A stretch of DNA of 64,000 nt from Sphingomonas sp. Root241 (GTDB taxonomy: Bacteria > Pseudomonadota > Alphaproteobacteria > Sphingomonadales > Sphingomonadaceae), in contig NZ_LMIV01000002.1 in assembly GCF_001428865.1 (NCBI RefSeq), positions 876,903 through 940,902 of the forward strand. The letters run 5' to 3'. This document shows positions 8,257 to 22,227 of this stretch, one piece after another. The notes under the pieces are model-generated. The model ran no database searches. It was not told where the DNA came from and worked only from the letters and a program-made list of their open reading frames with translations. A program made the translations under genes and the position numbers. Positions within the stretch are counted from its first letter, which is position 1; every line of letters starts with the position of its first letter.

Positions 8257-8280
8257 GGCGGGGAGGGCGACCTCCCCGCC
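8257..8280. terminator. GC-rich hairpin between convergent genes
   Basis: A perfect 10-bp stem (GGCGGGGAGG / CCTCCCCGCC) with a four-base loop lies between cspA and the convergent 69-residue gene. It lacks a T run, so its strength as an intrinsic terminator is uncertain; its position suits both genes. Confidence 0.7.
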
Positions 8281-8293
8281 GCAATCCGCTTGC

Positions 8294-8503
8294 CTATTTG
8301 GTGGCGATGTCGCTCGCTTCGGCCTTGTAGGTTTCGCGGACGAACGCCCGCGCCAGGGTCTGGGTGCGGAACCCGTCGTCCAACACTTCGGTCGATACCA
8401 GCGGATAGCCCTGCGAATTGAACCGCGTGGTGCGCACGGTGACGCGGAACACGCCGCCTTCGTCCTTGGTGACCAGATAGGGGCGAACGGGAACTCGGGA
8501 CAT
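8294..8503 (-). CDS. 69-residue protein co-transcribed with the GroEL paralogue
   Basis: The ATG at 8503 is preceded by AGGAG at good spacing; the upstream extension of the frame overlaps groEL and is arginine-rich, so it is discarded. The product begins MSRVPVRPYLVTKDEGGVFR and looks like a small beta-rich domain (VFRVTVRTTRFNSQGYPLVST) with a helical tail. There is no signal peptide. It lies 34 bases downstream of the GroEL paralogue on the same strand, so the two are probably one transcript. GroES (about 95-100 residues with its mobile loop) is not a match. The function is unknown; a role with the chaperonin is only inferred from position. Confidence 0.65.
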   Translation of the reverse strand: MSRVPVRPYLVTKDEGGVFRVTVRTTRFNSQGYPLVSTEVLDDGFRTQTLARAFVRETYKAEASDIATK

Positions 8504-8537
8504 AGTCTGACTCCTGACTGTGGATAGGGTGCGCGGA

Positions 8538-10154
<1,617 letters not shown>

Positions 10155-10198
10155 TCATCGTCGCTATCACAATCGGAGCCAGCGCTGCCATTTGCGAA

Positions 10199-10224
10199 TT
10201 GGCACCCGGAAACGCGAGTGCCAG
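10199..10224. promoter_or_regulatory. Degenerate CIRCE-like inverted repeat upstream of groEL paralogue
   Basis: TTGGCAC and GTGCCAG arms are separated by 12 bases, about 78-103 bases upstream of the groEL-like ATG. The HrcA operator CIRCE is TTAGCACTC-N9-GAGTGCTAA (13 bases between the GCAC/GTGC cores). The right arm GAGTGCCAG is close, the left TTGGCACCC less so, and the spacing is one base short. It may be a decayed or variant HrcA site, or chance. Confidence 0.3.
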
Positions 10225-10384
10225 CCCTCCCCATGTGGCCCTCCCTGCCGCGCTTCGCAACCCGCGGGACGACAATCAGCCGAGGGTCACCTGTAAGAGA
10301 TCGCGCGAGGTCGGTCAGTACTTCGCTTTTCCCATGTCGCCGATGCGGAGATGTTCGAACCGCGTCCCGCGGACGCAGCGAAAC

Positions 10385-11335
10385 TCACGCGCCGGCGGTG
10401 GTCAGCCTGTCCAGTTGTTCGGGCGTGAGCGTGACGTCCCAGGCGTGGATCAGCTCGTCGAGCTGCTCGACGCTCGTCGCGCTGGCGATCGGCGCCGTGA
10501 CGCCGGCCTGCGCGGCGAGCCAGGCCAGTGCGATCTGGGCGAGAGTGGCGCCGGCCTCGGCCGAGACTTCGTCCATTGCCGCGAGCACCGACCCGCCTTT
10601 GCCTTCGAGCAACGCCGCCATCCGGCCGCCGCGCACGCTTTTGCCGAAATCCACCTCGCTGCGATATTTGCCGGTCAGGAAGCCGGAGGCGAGGCCGTAA
10701 TAAGGCACGACGCCGATATTATGGGTGACGCACAGGTCCTGTAGCTCGCCCTCGAACTTGTGGCGGCTGACGAGATTATATTCAGGCTGGAGCACGCGAT
10801 AATGCGGCAGCCCCTCGGCCGTGGCGATTTCGAGCGCCGATTTGAGCCGCCCGGCATGGAAGTTGGACGCGCCCAGCGCCCGGACCTTGCCGGCCTTGAT
10901 CAAGGTGTCGAACGCGGCGAGCGCGTCTTGCTGGGGAACGTCCTCGTCATCCTGATGCGCGAAATAAAGGTCGATCGTATCGACGCCGAGCCGCTGGAGC
11001 GAAGCCTCGGCCGCGGCGGCGATGCGTGCGGGCGCGAGCTTCGATCCGCCTTCGCCGTCGAGCATGCCGACCTTGGTGGCGATGAGCACCTTGTCGCGTT
11101 TGCCCGAACTGCGCAGCCATTCGCCGATGATCGCCTCCGATTCGCCGCCCTGGTGGCCGGGGACCCAGGCCGAATAGACGTCGGCGGTGTCGATCATCAC
11201 GCCGCCGCGCTCGACGAAGCGGTCGAGAATGCGGAAGCTGGTGGCCTTGTCCGCCGTCCAGCCGAAGACATTGCCGCCCAGCACTAGGGGAGGCGTCAGG
11301 AGGCCGGAAGTGCCGAGTTCGCGGAGTTTGCTCAT
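10385..11335 (-). CDS. Aldo/keto reductase
   Basis: 316 residues beginning MSKLRELGTSGLLTPPLVLGG from the ATG that overlaps the upstream TAA (TAATG). The TIM-barrel AKR catalytic set is visible: DTADVYS (Asp and Tyr) near residue 52, KVGMLDG near 84, FAHQDD with the histidine near 122, and the NADPH-binding end IASATSVEQLDEL near 290. Such enzymes reduce aldehydes and ketones with NADPH in the cytoplasm; this subgroup resembles the YajO/Tas type. It is the last gene of a three-gene unit with two tiny lipoproteins, an odd partner set with no obvious biochemical link. The substrate is unknown. Confidence 0.9.
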   Translation of the reverse strand: MSKLRELGTSGLLTPPLVLGGNVFGWTADKATSFRILDRFVERGGVMIDTADVYSAWVPGHQGGESEAIIGEWLRSSGKRDKVLIATKVGMLDGEGGSKLAPARIAAAAEASLQRLGVDTIDLYFAHQDDEDVPQQDALAAFDTLIKAGKVRALGASNFHAGRLKSALEIATAEGLPHYRVLQPEYNLVSRHKFEGELQDLCVTHNIGVVPYYGLASGFLTGKYRSEVDFGKSVRGGRMAALLEGKGGSVLAAMDEVSAEAGATLAQIALAWLAAQAGVTAPIASATSVEQLDELIHAWDVTLTPEQLDRLTTAGA

Positions 11336-11493
11336 TACCGTACCGATCCGTTGTCGGCGACGCTGGCGTTGATGTCGGTCGCCGCGGCCGCTTCGTTGAG
11401 CTGGCGGGCTTCGTCGGCCGAGGGTGCATCGTTGTCGGGCCCGCCGCAACCGGCGAGCGCCAGCGCGATCAGCAGCAACGGCAGGCCTCGCAT
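11335..11493 (-). CDS. Tiny predicted lipoprotein (52 aa)
   Basis: It begins MRGLPLLLIALALAGC with a clear lipobox (LAGC), so the mature lipoprotein would have only about 37 residues, rich in Ala, Asp and Asn (GGPDNDAPSADEARQLNEAA). The start overlaps the upstream stop (ATGATG: an in-frame ATG is available at 11496 or 11493) and its TAA overlaps the next ATG. The composition resembles the lipoprotein just upstream, suggesting a duplicated pair. It was too short to stand out as an open frame, but lipobox plus coupling support it. Confidence 0.65.
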   Translation of the reverse strand: MRGLPLLLIALALAGCGGPDNDAPSADEARQLNEAAAATDINASVADNGSVR

Positions 11494-11723
11494 CATTCCT
11501 CGATCTCGTTGCCGACGGCGGCGTTGCCTTCGTAGCTGTTCTCGGCCTCGGTGAAGGCGGCATCGGTGGCGGCATTGGCCGCGTTCACGTCGCTGACCGC
11601 TTCGCCCATCGTGTTGCTGTCGCCGGTGACGGTCTCGTTGGCTTCGGCGGCCTCGTTCTTCGCGCCGCCGCAGGCGGAGAGCGCGAGCAGGGCGACGGGG
11701 AGGAGGAGCAGGGTCTTGCGCAT
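11493..11723 (-). CDS. Small predicted lipoprotein (76 aa)
   Basis: The signal peptide MRKTLLLLPVALLALSAC ends in a lipobox (LSAC). The mature part is acidic and rich in Ala, Asn, Glu and Thr with no predicted globular core (NEAAEANETVTGDSNTMGEA). It is probably membrane-anchored in the periplasm. It heads a unit with a second lipoprotein of similar style and an aldo/keto reductase, each start overlapping the previous stop. The family is not recognised; the low complexity suggests a spacer or tether rather than an enzyme. Confidence 0.7.
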   Translation of the reverse strand: MRKTLLLLPVALLALSACGGAKNEAAEANETVTGDSNTMGEAVSDVNAANAATDAAFTEAENSYEGNAAVGNEIEE

Positions 11724-11793
11724 TGGTTCAGCCTCTTGTTTAGCCTCGCGAAGGGCTAAACAGCGGGGGCGGACTGCGCAACTGCGTTGACCT

Positions 11794-11815
11794 GATATAA
11801 AGATATCTTTATATC
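11794..11815. promoter_or_regulatory. Perfect 22-bp palindromic operator ahead of the ArsR-methyltransferase/metF/metH operon
   Basis: The half-site GATATAAAGAT (11794-11804) is followed immediately by its exact reverse complement to 11815. The centre AAAGATATCTTT is AT-rich in GC-rich DNA. It ends 10 bases before the ATG of an ArsR-type regulator, so it would lie over the promoter or start, as expected for autoregulation. SahR, an ArsR-family S-adenosylhomocysteine sensor that controls methionine-cycle genes in proteobacteria, is the closest known parallel; assignment to SahR is inference. Confidence 0.8.
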
Positions 11816-11825
11816 TATATCCCCC

Positions 11826-12779
11826 ATGGTCCAGGCTCTCGCCATCTTCCGCGCTCTCGCCGATTCCACCCGGCTGCGCATCGTCGCATTACTGCGCTCG
11901 ATGGAGCTGTCGGTGGGCGAACTCGCGCAGGTGCTCGGGCAGAGCCAGCCGCGCGTCAGCCGGCATGTGAAGATCCTGTGCGACGCCGGCCTTGTCGAGC
12001 GGCGCAAGGAGGGGAGCTGGGTTTTCGTCGCGCTCGGCGCGCACGGCAAGGTCCAGCCGATCCTCGCCGCGCTCGACAGCTGGAACGAAGCCGATCACTG
12101 GACCGTCGCCGACGAGGCGCGGCTGGCGGCGGTGCGCGCCGATCGGGCGAGCGCAGCGGCCGAATGGTTCGAAGTCAATGCCGGCCAATGGGACGCGATC
12201 CGCTCGCTTCACGTCGCGGAGAGCGAAGTCGAGGCGGCGATGGCCAAAGCGCTGGGCGATACGCCGCTCGGATATCTGATCGATATCGGCACGGGCACCG
12301 GGCGGATGCTCGAACTGTTCGCGCCGCTTGCCCGCAATGCGCTGGGGATCGACCGCTCCTCCGAAATGCTGCGGCTGGCGCGGGCCAAGCTCTCCGAGCG
12401 CGGGCTCGCCCATGCCGAGCTGCGCCAGGCGGATCTCTATGCGCTGCCGCTGCAGGACGGCGGGGCGGATGCGGCGATATTGCACCATGTGCTCCATTTC
12501 GCGCAGCAGCCGGGTGCCGCGATCGCGGAGGCGGCGCGGGTGCTGAGCGACGGGGGGCGGCTGCTGATCGTCGATTTCGCACCGCACGATCGCGAGGAAC
12601 TGCGTTCGCGCGACGCGCATACCCGGCTGGGTTTCTCGGACGAGCAGATTCTCGGCTGGTTTGCCGGCGCGGGGCTCGCCCCGGCGCAGATCGAGACGCT
12701 CGAAGGCGGCGAACTGACCGTCAAATTATGGCTGGGTCGCAAGACCGGCATGGAATCGAAGGAAGTGAAGGCGGCATGA
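11826..12779 (+). CDS. ArsR-family regulator fused to a SAM-dependent methyltransferase domain (SahR-like)
   Basis: 317 residues. Residues 1-90 form an ArsR winged helix (FRALADSTRLRIVALL, then GELAQVLGQSQPRVSRHVKIL as the recognition region). Residues 125-300 form a class I methyltransferase with motif I IDIGTGTGR near 152-160, acidic GIDRSSEML near 178, and ADAAILHHVLHF. Such fusions can sense S-adenosylhomocysteine or SAM through the methyltransferase fold rather than methylate. It is first in an operon with metF (ATGA overlap) and both metH halves, behind a perfect palindrome, so it most likely represses the methionine-regeneration genes and itself. No clear ribosome-binding site precedes the ATG, so leaderless initiation is possible. 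Confidence 0.88.
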   Translation: MVQALAIFRALADSTRLRIVALLRSMELSVGELAQVLGQSQPRVSRHVKILCDAGLVERRKEGSWVFVALGAHGKVQPILAALDSWNEADHWTVADEARLAAVRADRASAAAEWFEVNAGQWDAIRSLHVAESEVEAAMAKALGDTPLGYLIDIGTGTGRMLELFAPLARNALGIDRSSEMLRLARAKLSERGLAHAELRQADLYALPLQDGGADAAILHHVLHFAQQPGAAIAEAARVLSDGGRLLIVDFAPHDREELRSRDAHTRLGFSDEQILGWFAGAGLAPAQIETLEGGELTVKLWLGRKTGMESKEVKAA

Positions 12780-13693
12780 GCATCGTGGACCCGCTGGCGG
12801 CCCCGCTTTTCGCGGACGTGGCCGGCGACATCGAAGTGAGCTTCGAATTCTTCCCGCCCAAGACCGAGAAGATGGAAGAGACCTTGTGGGAGTCGATCCA
12901 GACGCTCTCGCCGCTCGGCCCGCGCTTCGTCAGCGTGACCTATGGCGCGGGCGGGACGACGCGCGAGCGGACGCATAACACCGTGGCTCGGATCGCGCGC
13001 GAGACCGCGATTCCGGCCGCGGCGCATCTGACCTGCGTCGAGGCGACGCGCGAGGAGATCGATCAGGTCGCCGAGGAATATTGGGCGGCGGGCGTGCGGC
13101 ACATCGTAGCACTTCGCGGCGATCCGCCGCGCGCCGGTGAGAAGTTCCAATCGCACCCGGGCGGCTACGAGAACGCTGCGGCGTTGGTGGCGGGGCTGAA
13201 GAAGCTCCACCCGTTCGAGATCTCGGTCGCGGCCTATCCGGAGTGCCATCCGGATTCGCCCAATGCGACTGCCGATATCGACAATCTCAAGGCCAAGATC
13301 GATGCGGGCGCGACCCGCGCGATCACGCAGTTCTTCTTCGAGCCCGAGACCTTCTTCCGCTTCCGCGACGATGCGGCCAAGGCCGGGATCACCGCCGAGA
13401 TCGTGCCGGGAATCATGCCGGTGATGAACTTCGCCAGCGTCCAGCGCATGTCGGCGATGTGCGGGACGGCGGTGCCGGCGTGGATGGGCAAGTTGTTCGA
13501 AGGGCTCGACGAGCATCCTGCGGCGCGGCAGCTCGTCGCGGCGACGCTGGCGGCGGAATTGTGCCGGAAGCTCTATGCGGGCGATGTGCGGCAGTTCCAC
13601 TTCTACACGCTCAATCGCGCCGAATTGAGCTACGCGATCTGCCATCTGCTCGGGCTGCGGCCGAAGGTCGGGGCGGAGCTGGCGGCGGCTTGA
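12776..13693 (+). CDS. metF: 5,10-methylenetetrahydrofolate reductase
   Basis: 305 residues. The start is the ATG overlapping the regulator's TGA; the longer open frame upstream is out of frame with the regulator and is discarded. The N-terminus has the MetF signature EVSFEFFPPKTEKMEE with the catalytic glutamate, then VSVTYGAGGTTRERT near 58 and HLTCVEATREEI near 85. FAD-binding barrel strands continue (HIVALRGDPP, ISVAAYPECHPDS). It reduces methylene-THF to methyl-THF using NADH and FAD, supplying the methyl group for MetH encoded next. Its length is normal for bacterial MetF. Confidence 0.97.
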   Translation: MSIVDPLAAPLFADVAGDIEVSFEFFPPKTEKMEETLWESIQTLSPLGPRFVSVTYGAGGTTRERTHNTVARIARETAIPAAAHLTCVEATREEIDQVAEEYWAAGVRHIVALRGDPPRAGEKFQSHPGGYENAAALVAGLKKLHPFEISVAAYPECHPDSPNATADIDNLKAKIDAGATRAITQFFFEPETFFRFRDDAAKAGITAEIVPGIMPVMNFASVQRMSAMCGTAVPAWMGKLFEGLDEHPAARQLVAATLAAELCRKLYAGDVRQFHFYTLNRAELSYAICHLLGLRPKVGAELAAA

Positions 13694-13711
13694 GGCTTTA
13701 GAGGAAGTAAG

Positions 13712-14758
13712 ATGACTGCACGCGAGAAATTGCTGGCCGAAGCCGCCAAGCGCATCCTGATCACCGACGGTGCATTCGGGACCGAGATCCAGAACTGGAA
13801 GCTGGGCGAAGAGGCCTATGCCGGCGATCTGGGGCTGAGCCATGATCAGAAGGGCAATAACGACATCCTCGCGCTGACCAAGCCCGAGGTGCCGGCGTCG
13901 ATCCACCGCGCTTATTTCGAGGCGGGGGCGGACATCGCCGAGACCAACACCTTCTCAGCCAACCGGATCAGCCAGGCCGATTACGGCGCCGAGCATCTGG
14001 TGCGCGAGATCAATGTCGAGAGCGCCAAGCTGGCGCGGTCGATCGCCGACGAATTCGAGGCCAAGGACGGGCGTCCGCGCTTCGTCGCCGGGGCATTGGG
14101 GCCGACCAACAAGACGCTGTCGCTGTCGCCCGACGTCAACGATCCGGGCTATCGCGAGATCGACTTCGACTATCTGAAGGACGTGTATCGCGAGCAGATC
14201 GATGCGCTGGTCGAGGGCGGGGTGGACTTCATCCTGATCGAGACGGTGTTCGACACGCTCAACGCCAAGGCGGGGATCATGGCGGCGATCGAGGCGGGCA
14301 ACGATCTCGGCCGCGACTTGCCGATCATGCTGTCGATGACGCTGACCGATCTTTCGGGGCGCAATTTGTCGGGCCACACGGTCGAGGCGTTCTGGCACGC
14401 GGTGCGGCATGCGCGGCCAGTGACGATCGGGCTCAATTGCTCGTTCGGCGCGGAGCAGCTTCGCCCGCACGTCAAGACGCTCGCCGCTCTGTGCGACACG
14501 CTGATCATGGTCTATCCGAACGCCGGCCTTCCCAACGAACTCGGCGCCTATGACGAGGCGCCGGCGACGACTGCCGGGCTGGTCAAGGAATGGGCTGATG
14601 CGGGCCAGGTCAACGTGCTCGGCGGCTGCTGCGGATCGACCCCGGCGCATATCGCGGCGATCGCCGAGGCAGTGAAGGACCTGCCGCCGCGCGCAATCCC
14701 GACGCCGGAAGTGCGGACGCGGCTTGCGGGTCTCGAGCCGTTCACGATGGCGGCTTGA
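13712..14758 (+). CDS. metH: Methionine synthase, homocysteine-binding half (split MetH, part 1)
   Basis: 348 residues corresponding to the N-terminal homocysteine methyltransferase module of MetH. It has ITDGAFGTEIQ near 16, ETNTFSANRISQADYG near 79, and the zinc ligands Cys in GLNCSFGAEQLRP near 240 and the Cys pair in LGGCCGSTPAHI near 310. It activates homocysteine as a zinc thiolate for methyl transfer from cobalamin on the partner protein. It ends before the pterin module, so MetH is split, as commonly seen in alphaproteobacteria. The partner begins about 150 bases on, across an inserted palindromic element. Confidence 0.95.
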   Translation: MTAREKLLAEAAKRILITDGAFGTEIQNWKLGEEAYAGDLGLSHDQKGNNDILALTKPEVPASIHRAYFEAGADIAETNTFSANRISQADYGAEHLVREINVESAKLARSIADEFEAKDGRPRFVAGALGPTNKTLSLSPDVNDPGYREIDFDYLKDVYREQIDALVEGGVDFILIETVFDTLNAKAGIMAAIEAGNDLGRDLPIMLSMTLTDLSGRNLSGHTVEAFWHAVRHARPVTIGLNCSFGAEQLRPHVKTLAALCDTLIMVYPNAGLPNELGAYDEAPATTAGLVKEWADAGQVNVLGGCCGSTPAHIAAIAEAVKDLPPRAIPTPEVRTRLAGLEPFTMAA

Positions 14759-14887
14759 TCCTCCCCGGAACGGGGAGGGGGACCGCGCCCGAAGGGCGTG
14801 GTGGAGGGGGTTCTCCGCGAGCGAGCCCCCTGCGGCAACCCCCCTCCACCATGCTTCGCATGGTCCCCCTCCCCGTCCCGGGGAGGA
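14759..14887. repeat. 129-bp palindromic element, copy 2, between the metH halves
   Basis: A 26-bp inverted repeat with one mismatch (14759-14784 and 14862-14887; arms begin TCCTCCCCGGAACGGGG) and inner complementary blocks. Copy 1 is at 3189-3317, the same length and nearly the same arms with a different centre. It lies between two genes of one operon and begins one base after the stop codon of metH part 1, so the mRNA would fold strongly there. Confidence 0.85.
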
Positions 14888-14905
14888 TCTAAGAAGATTG
14901 AAGAC

Positions 14906-17509
<2,604 letters not shown>

Positions 17510-17569
17510 GTCGGTACTCAGGCTTGTAGGATTCGCGACGCCTAATTTCACACTTTTCACGGTGAATCG

Positions 17570-17603
17570 GCAATTTCATTGCGTCATCGCGTAACGAAAT
17601 TGC
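17570..17603. terminator. Imperfect hairpin after metH part 2
   Basis: Arms GCAATTTCATTGCG (17570-17583) and CGCGTAACGAAATTGC (17588-17603) pair with a small bulge about 60 bases after the metH stop. It is not followed by a T run. It could be the operon terminator or a protein-binding site. Confidence 0.45.
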
Positions 17604-17631
17604 GGGGTTCGTGCTGCGTTATTCACCGGGT

Positions 17632-17673
17632 TCAAAGAGCCAGCATTAGCCTCCCACACCAAATCCTACATTG
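17632..17673. repeat. Bipartite motif, copy 2
   Basis: TCAAAGAGCCAG at 17632-17643 and AAATCCTACATTG at 17661-17673, with a 17-base spacer unrelated to that of copy 1 (3109-3149). Both copies are on the same strand and lie in gene-free DNA beside strong hairpins. Confidence 0.6.
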
Positions 17674-17682
17674 AAAGGGCGA

Positions 17683-17710
17683 AGCGCCGCCGACATGCGC
17701 CGGCGGCGCT
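17683..17710 (-). terminator. GC-rich hairpin after the lectin gene
   Basis: A perfect 10-bp stem (AGCGCCGCCG / CGGCGGCGCT) with an 8-base loop begins 7 bases beyond the stop codon of the lectin gene on the minus strand. The sequence beyond it is CCCTTTCAA on that strand, a modest T tract. Confidence 0.65.
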
Positions 17711-17717
17711 GGGTGGC

Positions 17718-18017
17718 TCAACTGGTGGTGTATTGGCCTTGCGTCCAGTCGCTGCCGGGATCGAAACACCATTCGATCGTGGCATCGTCATTGGTGGCGT
17801 AGACGCGGATGTGAACGCCGTCAGAGGCCTGCCAACTCGTCGCCGAGACGGCACCGCCGGGCGCGTTGAACCCACCCGCGACCCATCCGCCGCCGTCCCA
17901 GCAGCGTTCGGTCAGGGTGTAGCCGTCGGTCGAATAGACGCGGATATGGATTTGATTCGAACTGTCGAGCCAGCTCACTGCGGCTGTTCCGATCGGATAG
18001 TTCGGATTATCGCTCAT
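17718..18017 (-). CDS. Two-repeat fucose-lectin-like protein (RSL/AAL family)
   Basis: 99 residues from the ATG at 18017, which has an excellent ribosome-binding site (GGGGGAAAG); a longer frame upstream is ignored. It consists of two tandem repeats of about 45 residues: IHIRVYSTDGYTLTERCWDG (R26, E37, W40) and VHIRVYATNDDATIEWCFDP (R71, E82, W83), each followed by another Trp. This is the pattern of the Ralstonia solanacearum lectin RSL (about 90 residues), whose subunits trimerise into a six-bladed propeller binding L-fucose through Arg, Glu and Trp of each blade. There is no signal peptide, as in RSL. The second repeat differs in one blade loop. The host-related or self-recognition role is unknown. 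Confidence 0.85.
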   Translation of the reverse strand: MSDNPNYPIGTAAVSWLDSSNQIHIRVYSTDGYTLTERCWDGGGWVAGGFNAPGGAVSATSWQASDGVHIRVYATNDDATIEWCFDPGSDWTQGQYTTS

Positions 18018-18212
18018 TGGACTTTCCCCCATCTTGCGAGACGCGGTTGCGAGTCGCCATCGACTTTGTCTCATGGTTTCGATGTCGAAACAAAGACATT
18101 CCCGGGACTGCAACCATCGGCCTTTTCCTCTGCGGAAGAACAATGAGGATGCGAACGCGAGCCGGCGGCATGGGGTGACGATAGAGGTTTAATGCGCTAG
18201 GCGCCCGCCATC

Positions 18213-20078
18213 ATGCTCAACCTGACCGACATCACGGTGCGCCTCGGCGGGCGCACGATCATCGACGCCGCCACTGCCAAGCTGCCGCCCAAGGGCCGCA
18301 TCGGGCTGATCGGCCGCAACGGGGCGGGCAAGTCGACTCTCGTCAAGGTCATCGCCAGCCAGCTCGAACCCGATGGCGGCAGCGTCGAGATGCCGCGCGG
18401 GGCGAAGCTCGGCTATATCGCGCAGGAAGCGCCGCATGGCGATGCGACCCCCTTCGAAACGGTGCTCGCCGCCGATCTGGAACGCGCGGCTTTGCTCCAC
18501 GAGAGCGAGACCAGCCAGGATCCGGATCGGCTGGGCGAAGTCTATGAGCGGCTGATGGCGATCGACGCCTATACCGCGCCGAGCCGCGCGGCGCAGATCC
18601 TGGTCGGGCTCGGCTTCGACGAAGACATGCAGCACCAGCCGCTCGACAGCTTTTCGGGCGGGTGGAAGATGCGCGTGGCGCTGGCGAGCCTGTTGTTCTC
18701 GCAGCCCGACATGCTGCTGCTCGACGAGCCTTCGAATCACCTGGATCTCGAAGCGGTCTTGTGGCTGGAGGACTTCCTCAAAAGCTATCCGGCGACGATC
18801 CTGCTGGTCAGCCACGAGCGCGACTTCCTCAACAATGTCGTCGATCACATCCTCCATCTCGATCGCGGGAAGCTGACGCTCTATCCGGGCGGATATGACG
18901 CGTTCGAGCGGCAGCGGGCCGAGCGGCAGGCGCAGATCGCCTCGGCGCGGGCGAAGCAGCAGGCGCAGCGCGAGCATCTGCAGGAATATATCGCGAAGAA
19001 CTCGGCGCGCGCTTCTACCGCCAAGCAGGCGCAGAGCCGCCAAAAGGCGCTGGCCAAGTTGCAGCCCATCGCCGAGCTGCTCGACGATCCGACCTTGACC
19101 TTCGACTTCCCCAATCCCGACGAGCTGCGTCCACCGCTGATCACGCTCGATCTCGCGACGGTGGGCTATGGCGAGACGCCGATCCTCAAGCGGCTCAACC
19201 TGCGGATCGATCCGGACGACCGGGTCGCATTGCTCGGCCGCAACGGCAACGGCAAGACCACGCTGGCACGGCTGCTCGCGGCGCAGCTGACGCCGATGGA
19301 AGGCGCGATGAACGCCAGCGGCAAGATGCGGGTGGGATATTTCACCCAATATCAGGTCGAGGAGCTCGACCGGACCGAGACGCCGCTCCAGCACATGACG
19401 TCCCTCATGAAGGGCGCGACTCAGGGTGCGGTGCGTGGCCAGCTCGGGCGGTTCGGCTTTTCGGGGCAGAAGGCCACCACCGAAGTCGGCAAGCTTTCGG
19501 GCGGCGAACGCGCGCGGCTTGCGCTGGCGCTGATCACCCGCGATGCGCCGCACATGCTGATCCTCGACGAGCCGACCAACCATTTGGACGTCGACGCGCG
19601 CGAGGCGCTGATCCAGGCGCTGAACGAATATACCGGCACGGTTGTGCTGGTCAGCCATGACCGCCACATGCTCGAGATGACCGCCGACCGGCTGGTGCTG
19701 GTCGATCAGGGGACGGCGAAGGACTTCGACGGGTCGCTCGACGACTATATCGCCTTCGTGCTCAGCAAGGACGGGCAGGGGCCCAAGCTCTCCAAAGCCG
19801 ACAAGAAGGAGGCGCGGCGCGTCGCCGCCGAGGCGCGCGAGAAGGGAACCGAGCTGCGCAAGGCCGCCAAGGCGGCCGAAGCCGAGCTGGCGAAGCTGAC
19901 CGGGCAGCGCGCCGCAGTGGAGCTTGCGATGTTCGATCCGTCGGCCGCGGATGCCGCGCTCACCAGGCTGACCATGACCGAGCTGATGAAGCGCCGCGCC
20001 GAGCTCAACGACAAGATCGATGCGGCCGAGGCGGCATGGCTGGAGGCGAGCGAAGCGCTGGAAGGCATCGACGCGTAG
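18213..20078 (+). CDS. ABC-F family ATPase
   Basis: 621 residues with two nucleotide-binding domains and no membrane segment. Walker A motifs are GRNGAGKST near 35 and GRNGNGKTT near 345; signature motifs are FSGGWKMR near 150 and LSGGERAR near 430; Walker B motifs end LLLDEPSNHLDL and ILDEPTNHLDV. The two-NBD soluble layout with a helical linker (residues about 230-290) and a coiled-coil C-terminus (about 530-615) matches the YheS-like ABC-F branch. These proteins bind the ribosomal E site and relieve stalled or non-productive translation. It is single-gene, with a dispersed palindromic repeat following. Confidence 0.93.
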   Translation: MLNLTDITVRLGGRTIIDAATAKLPPKGRIGLIGRNGAGKSTLVKVIASQLEPDGGSVEMPRGAKLGYIAQEAPHGDATPFETVLAADLERAALLHESETSQDPDRLGEVYERLMAIDAYTAPSRAAQILVGLGFDEDMQHQPLDSFSGGWKMRVALASLLFSQPDMLLLDEPSNHLDLEAVLWLEDFLKSYPATILLVSHERDFLNNVVDHILHLDRGKLTLYPGGYDAFERQRAERQAQIASARAKQQAQREHLQEYIAKNSARASTAKQAQSRQKALAKLQPIAELLDDPTLTFDFPNPDELRPPLITLDLATVGYGETPILKRLNLRIDPDDRVALLGRNGNGKTTLARLLAAQLTPMEGAMNASGKMRVGYFTQYQVEELDRTETPLQHMTSLMKGATQGAVRGQLGRFGFSGQKATTEVGKLSGGERARLALALITRDAPHMLILDEPTNHLDVDAREALIQALNEYTGTVVLVSHDRHMLEMTADRLVLVDQGTAKDFDGSLDDYIAFVLSKDGQGPKLSKADKKEARRVAAEAREKGTELRKAAKAAEAELAKLTGQRAAVELAMFDPSAADAALTRLTMTELMKRRAELNDKIDAAEAAWLEASEALEGIDA

Positions 20079-20099
20079 ACGGGCTCATTCCCCAAAAAA

Positions 20100-20206
20100 C
20101 GTCATCCCCGCGAAAGCGGGGACCCACCTCGTGGACGGGCCACACGCTGCGCCGCGGTACTCGCGGATACCGCCGGAGATGGGCCCCCGCTTTCGCGGGG
20201 GTGACG
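20100..20206. repeat. Composite palindromic repeat (REP-pair type)
   Basis: Arms 20100-20126 (starting CGTCATCCCCGCGAAAGCGG) and 20180-20206 are inverted copies with two mismatches over 27 bases, each also a small hairpin (CCCCGC GAAA GCGGGG). The sequence type is the widespread proteobacterial intergenic repeat. It lies between the convergent ABC-F and LysR genes and may end both transcripts. Confidence 0.85.
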
Positions 20207-20227
20207 AATAATTGAACGAGACCGACT

Positions 20228-22203
<1,976 letters not shown>

Positions 22204-22227
22204 CCATCTACTTTGGAGGAAACCCAA

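Noticed and set aside
17570..17603. dif site for XerC/XerD
   Set aside because: The inverted repeat lacks the 11-6-11 layout and AT-rich right arm of known dif sites, and is 43 kb from xerC; a terminator or operator is more likely.
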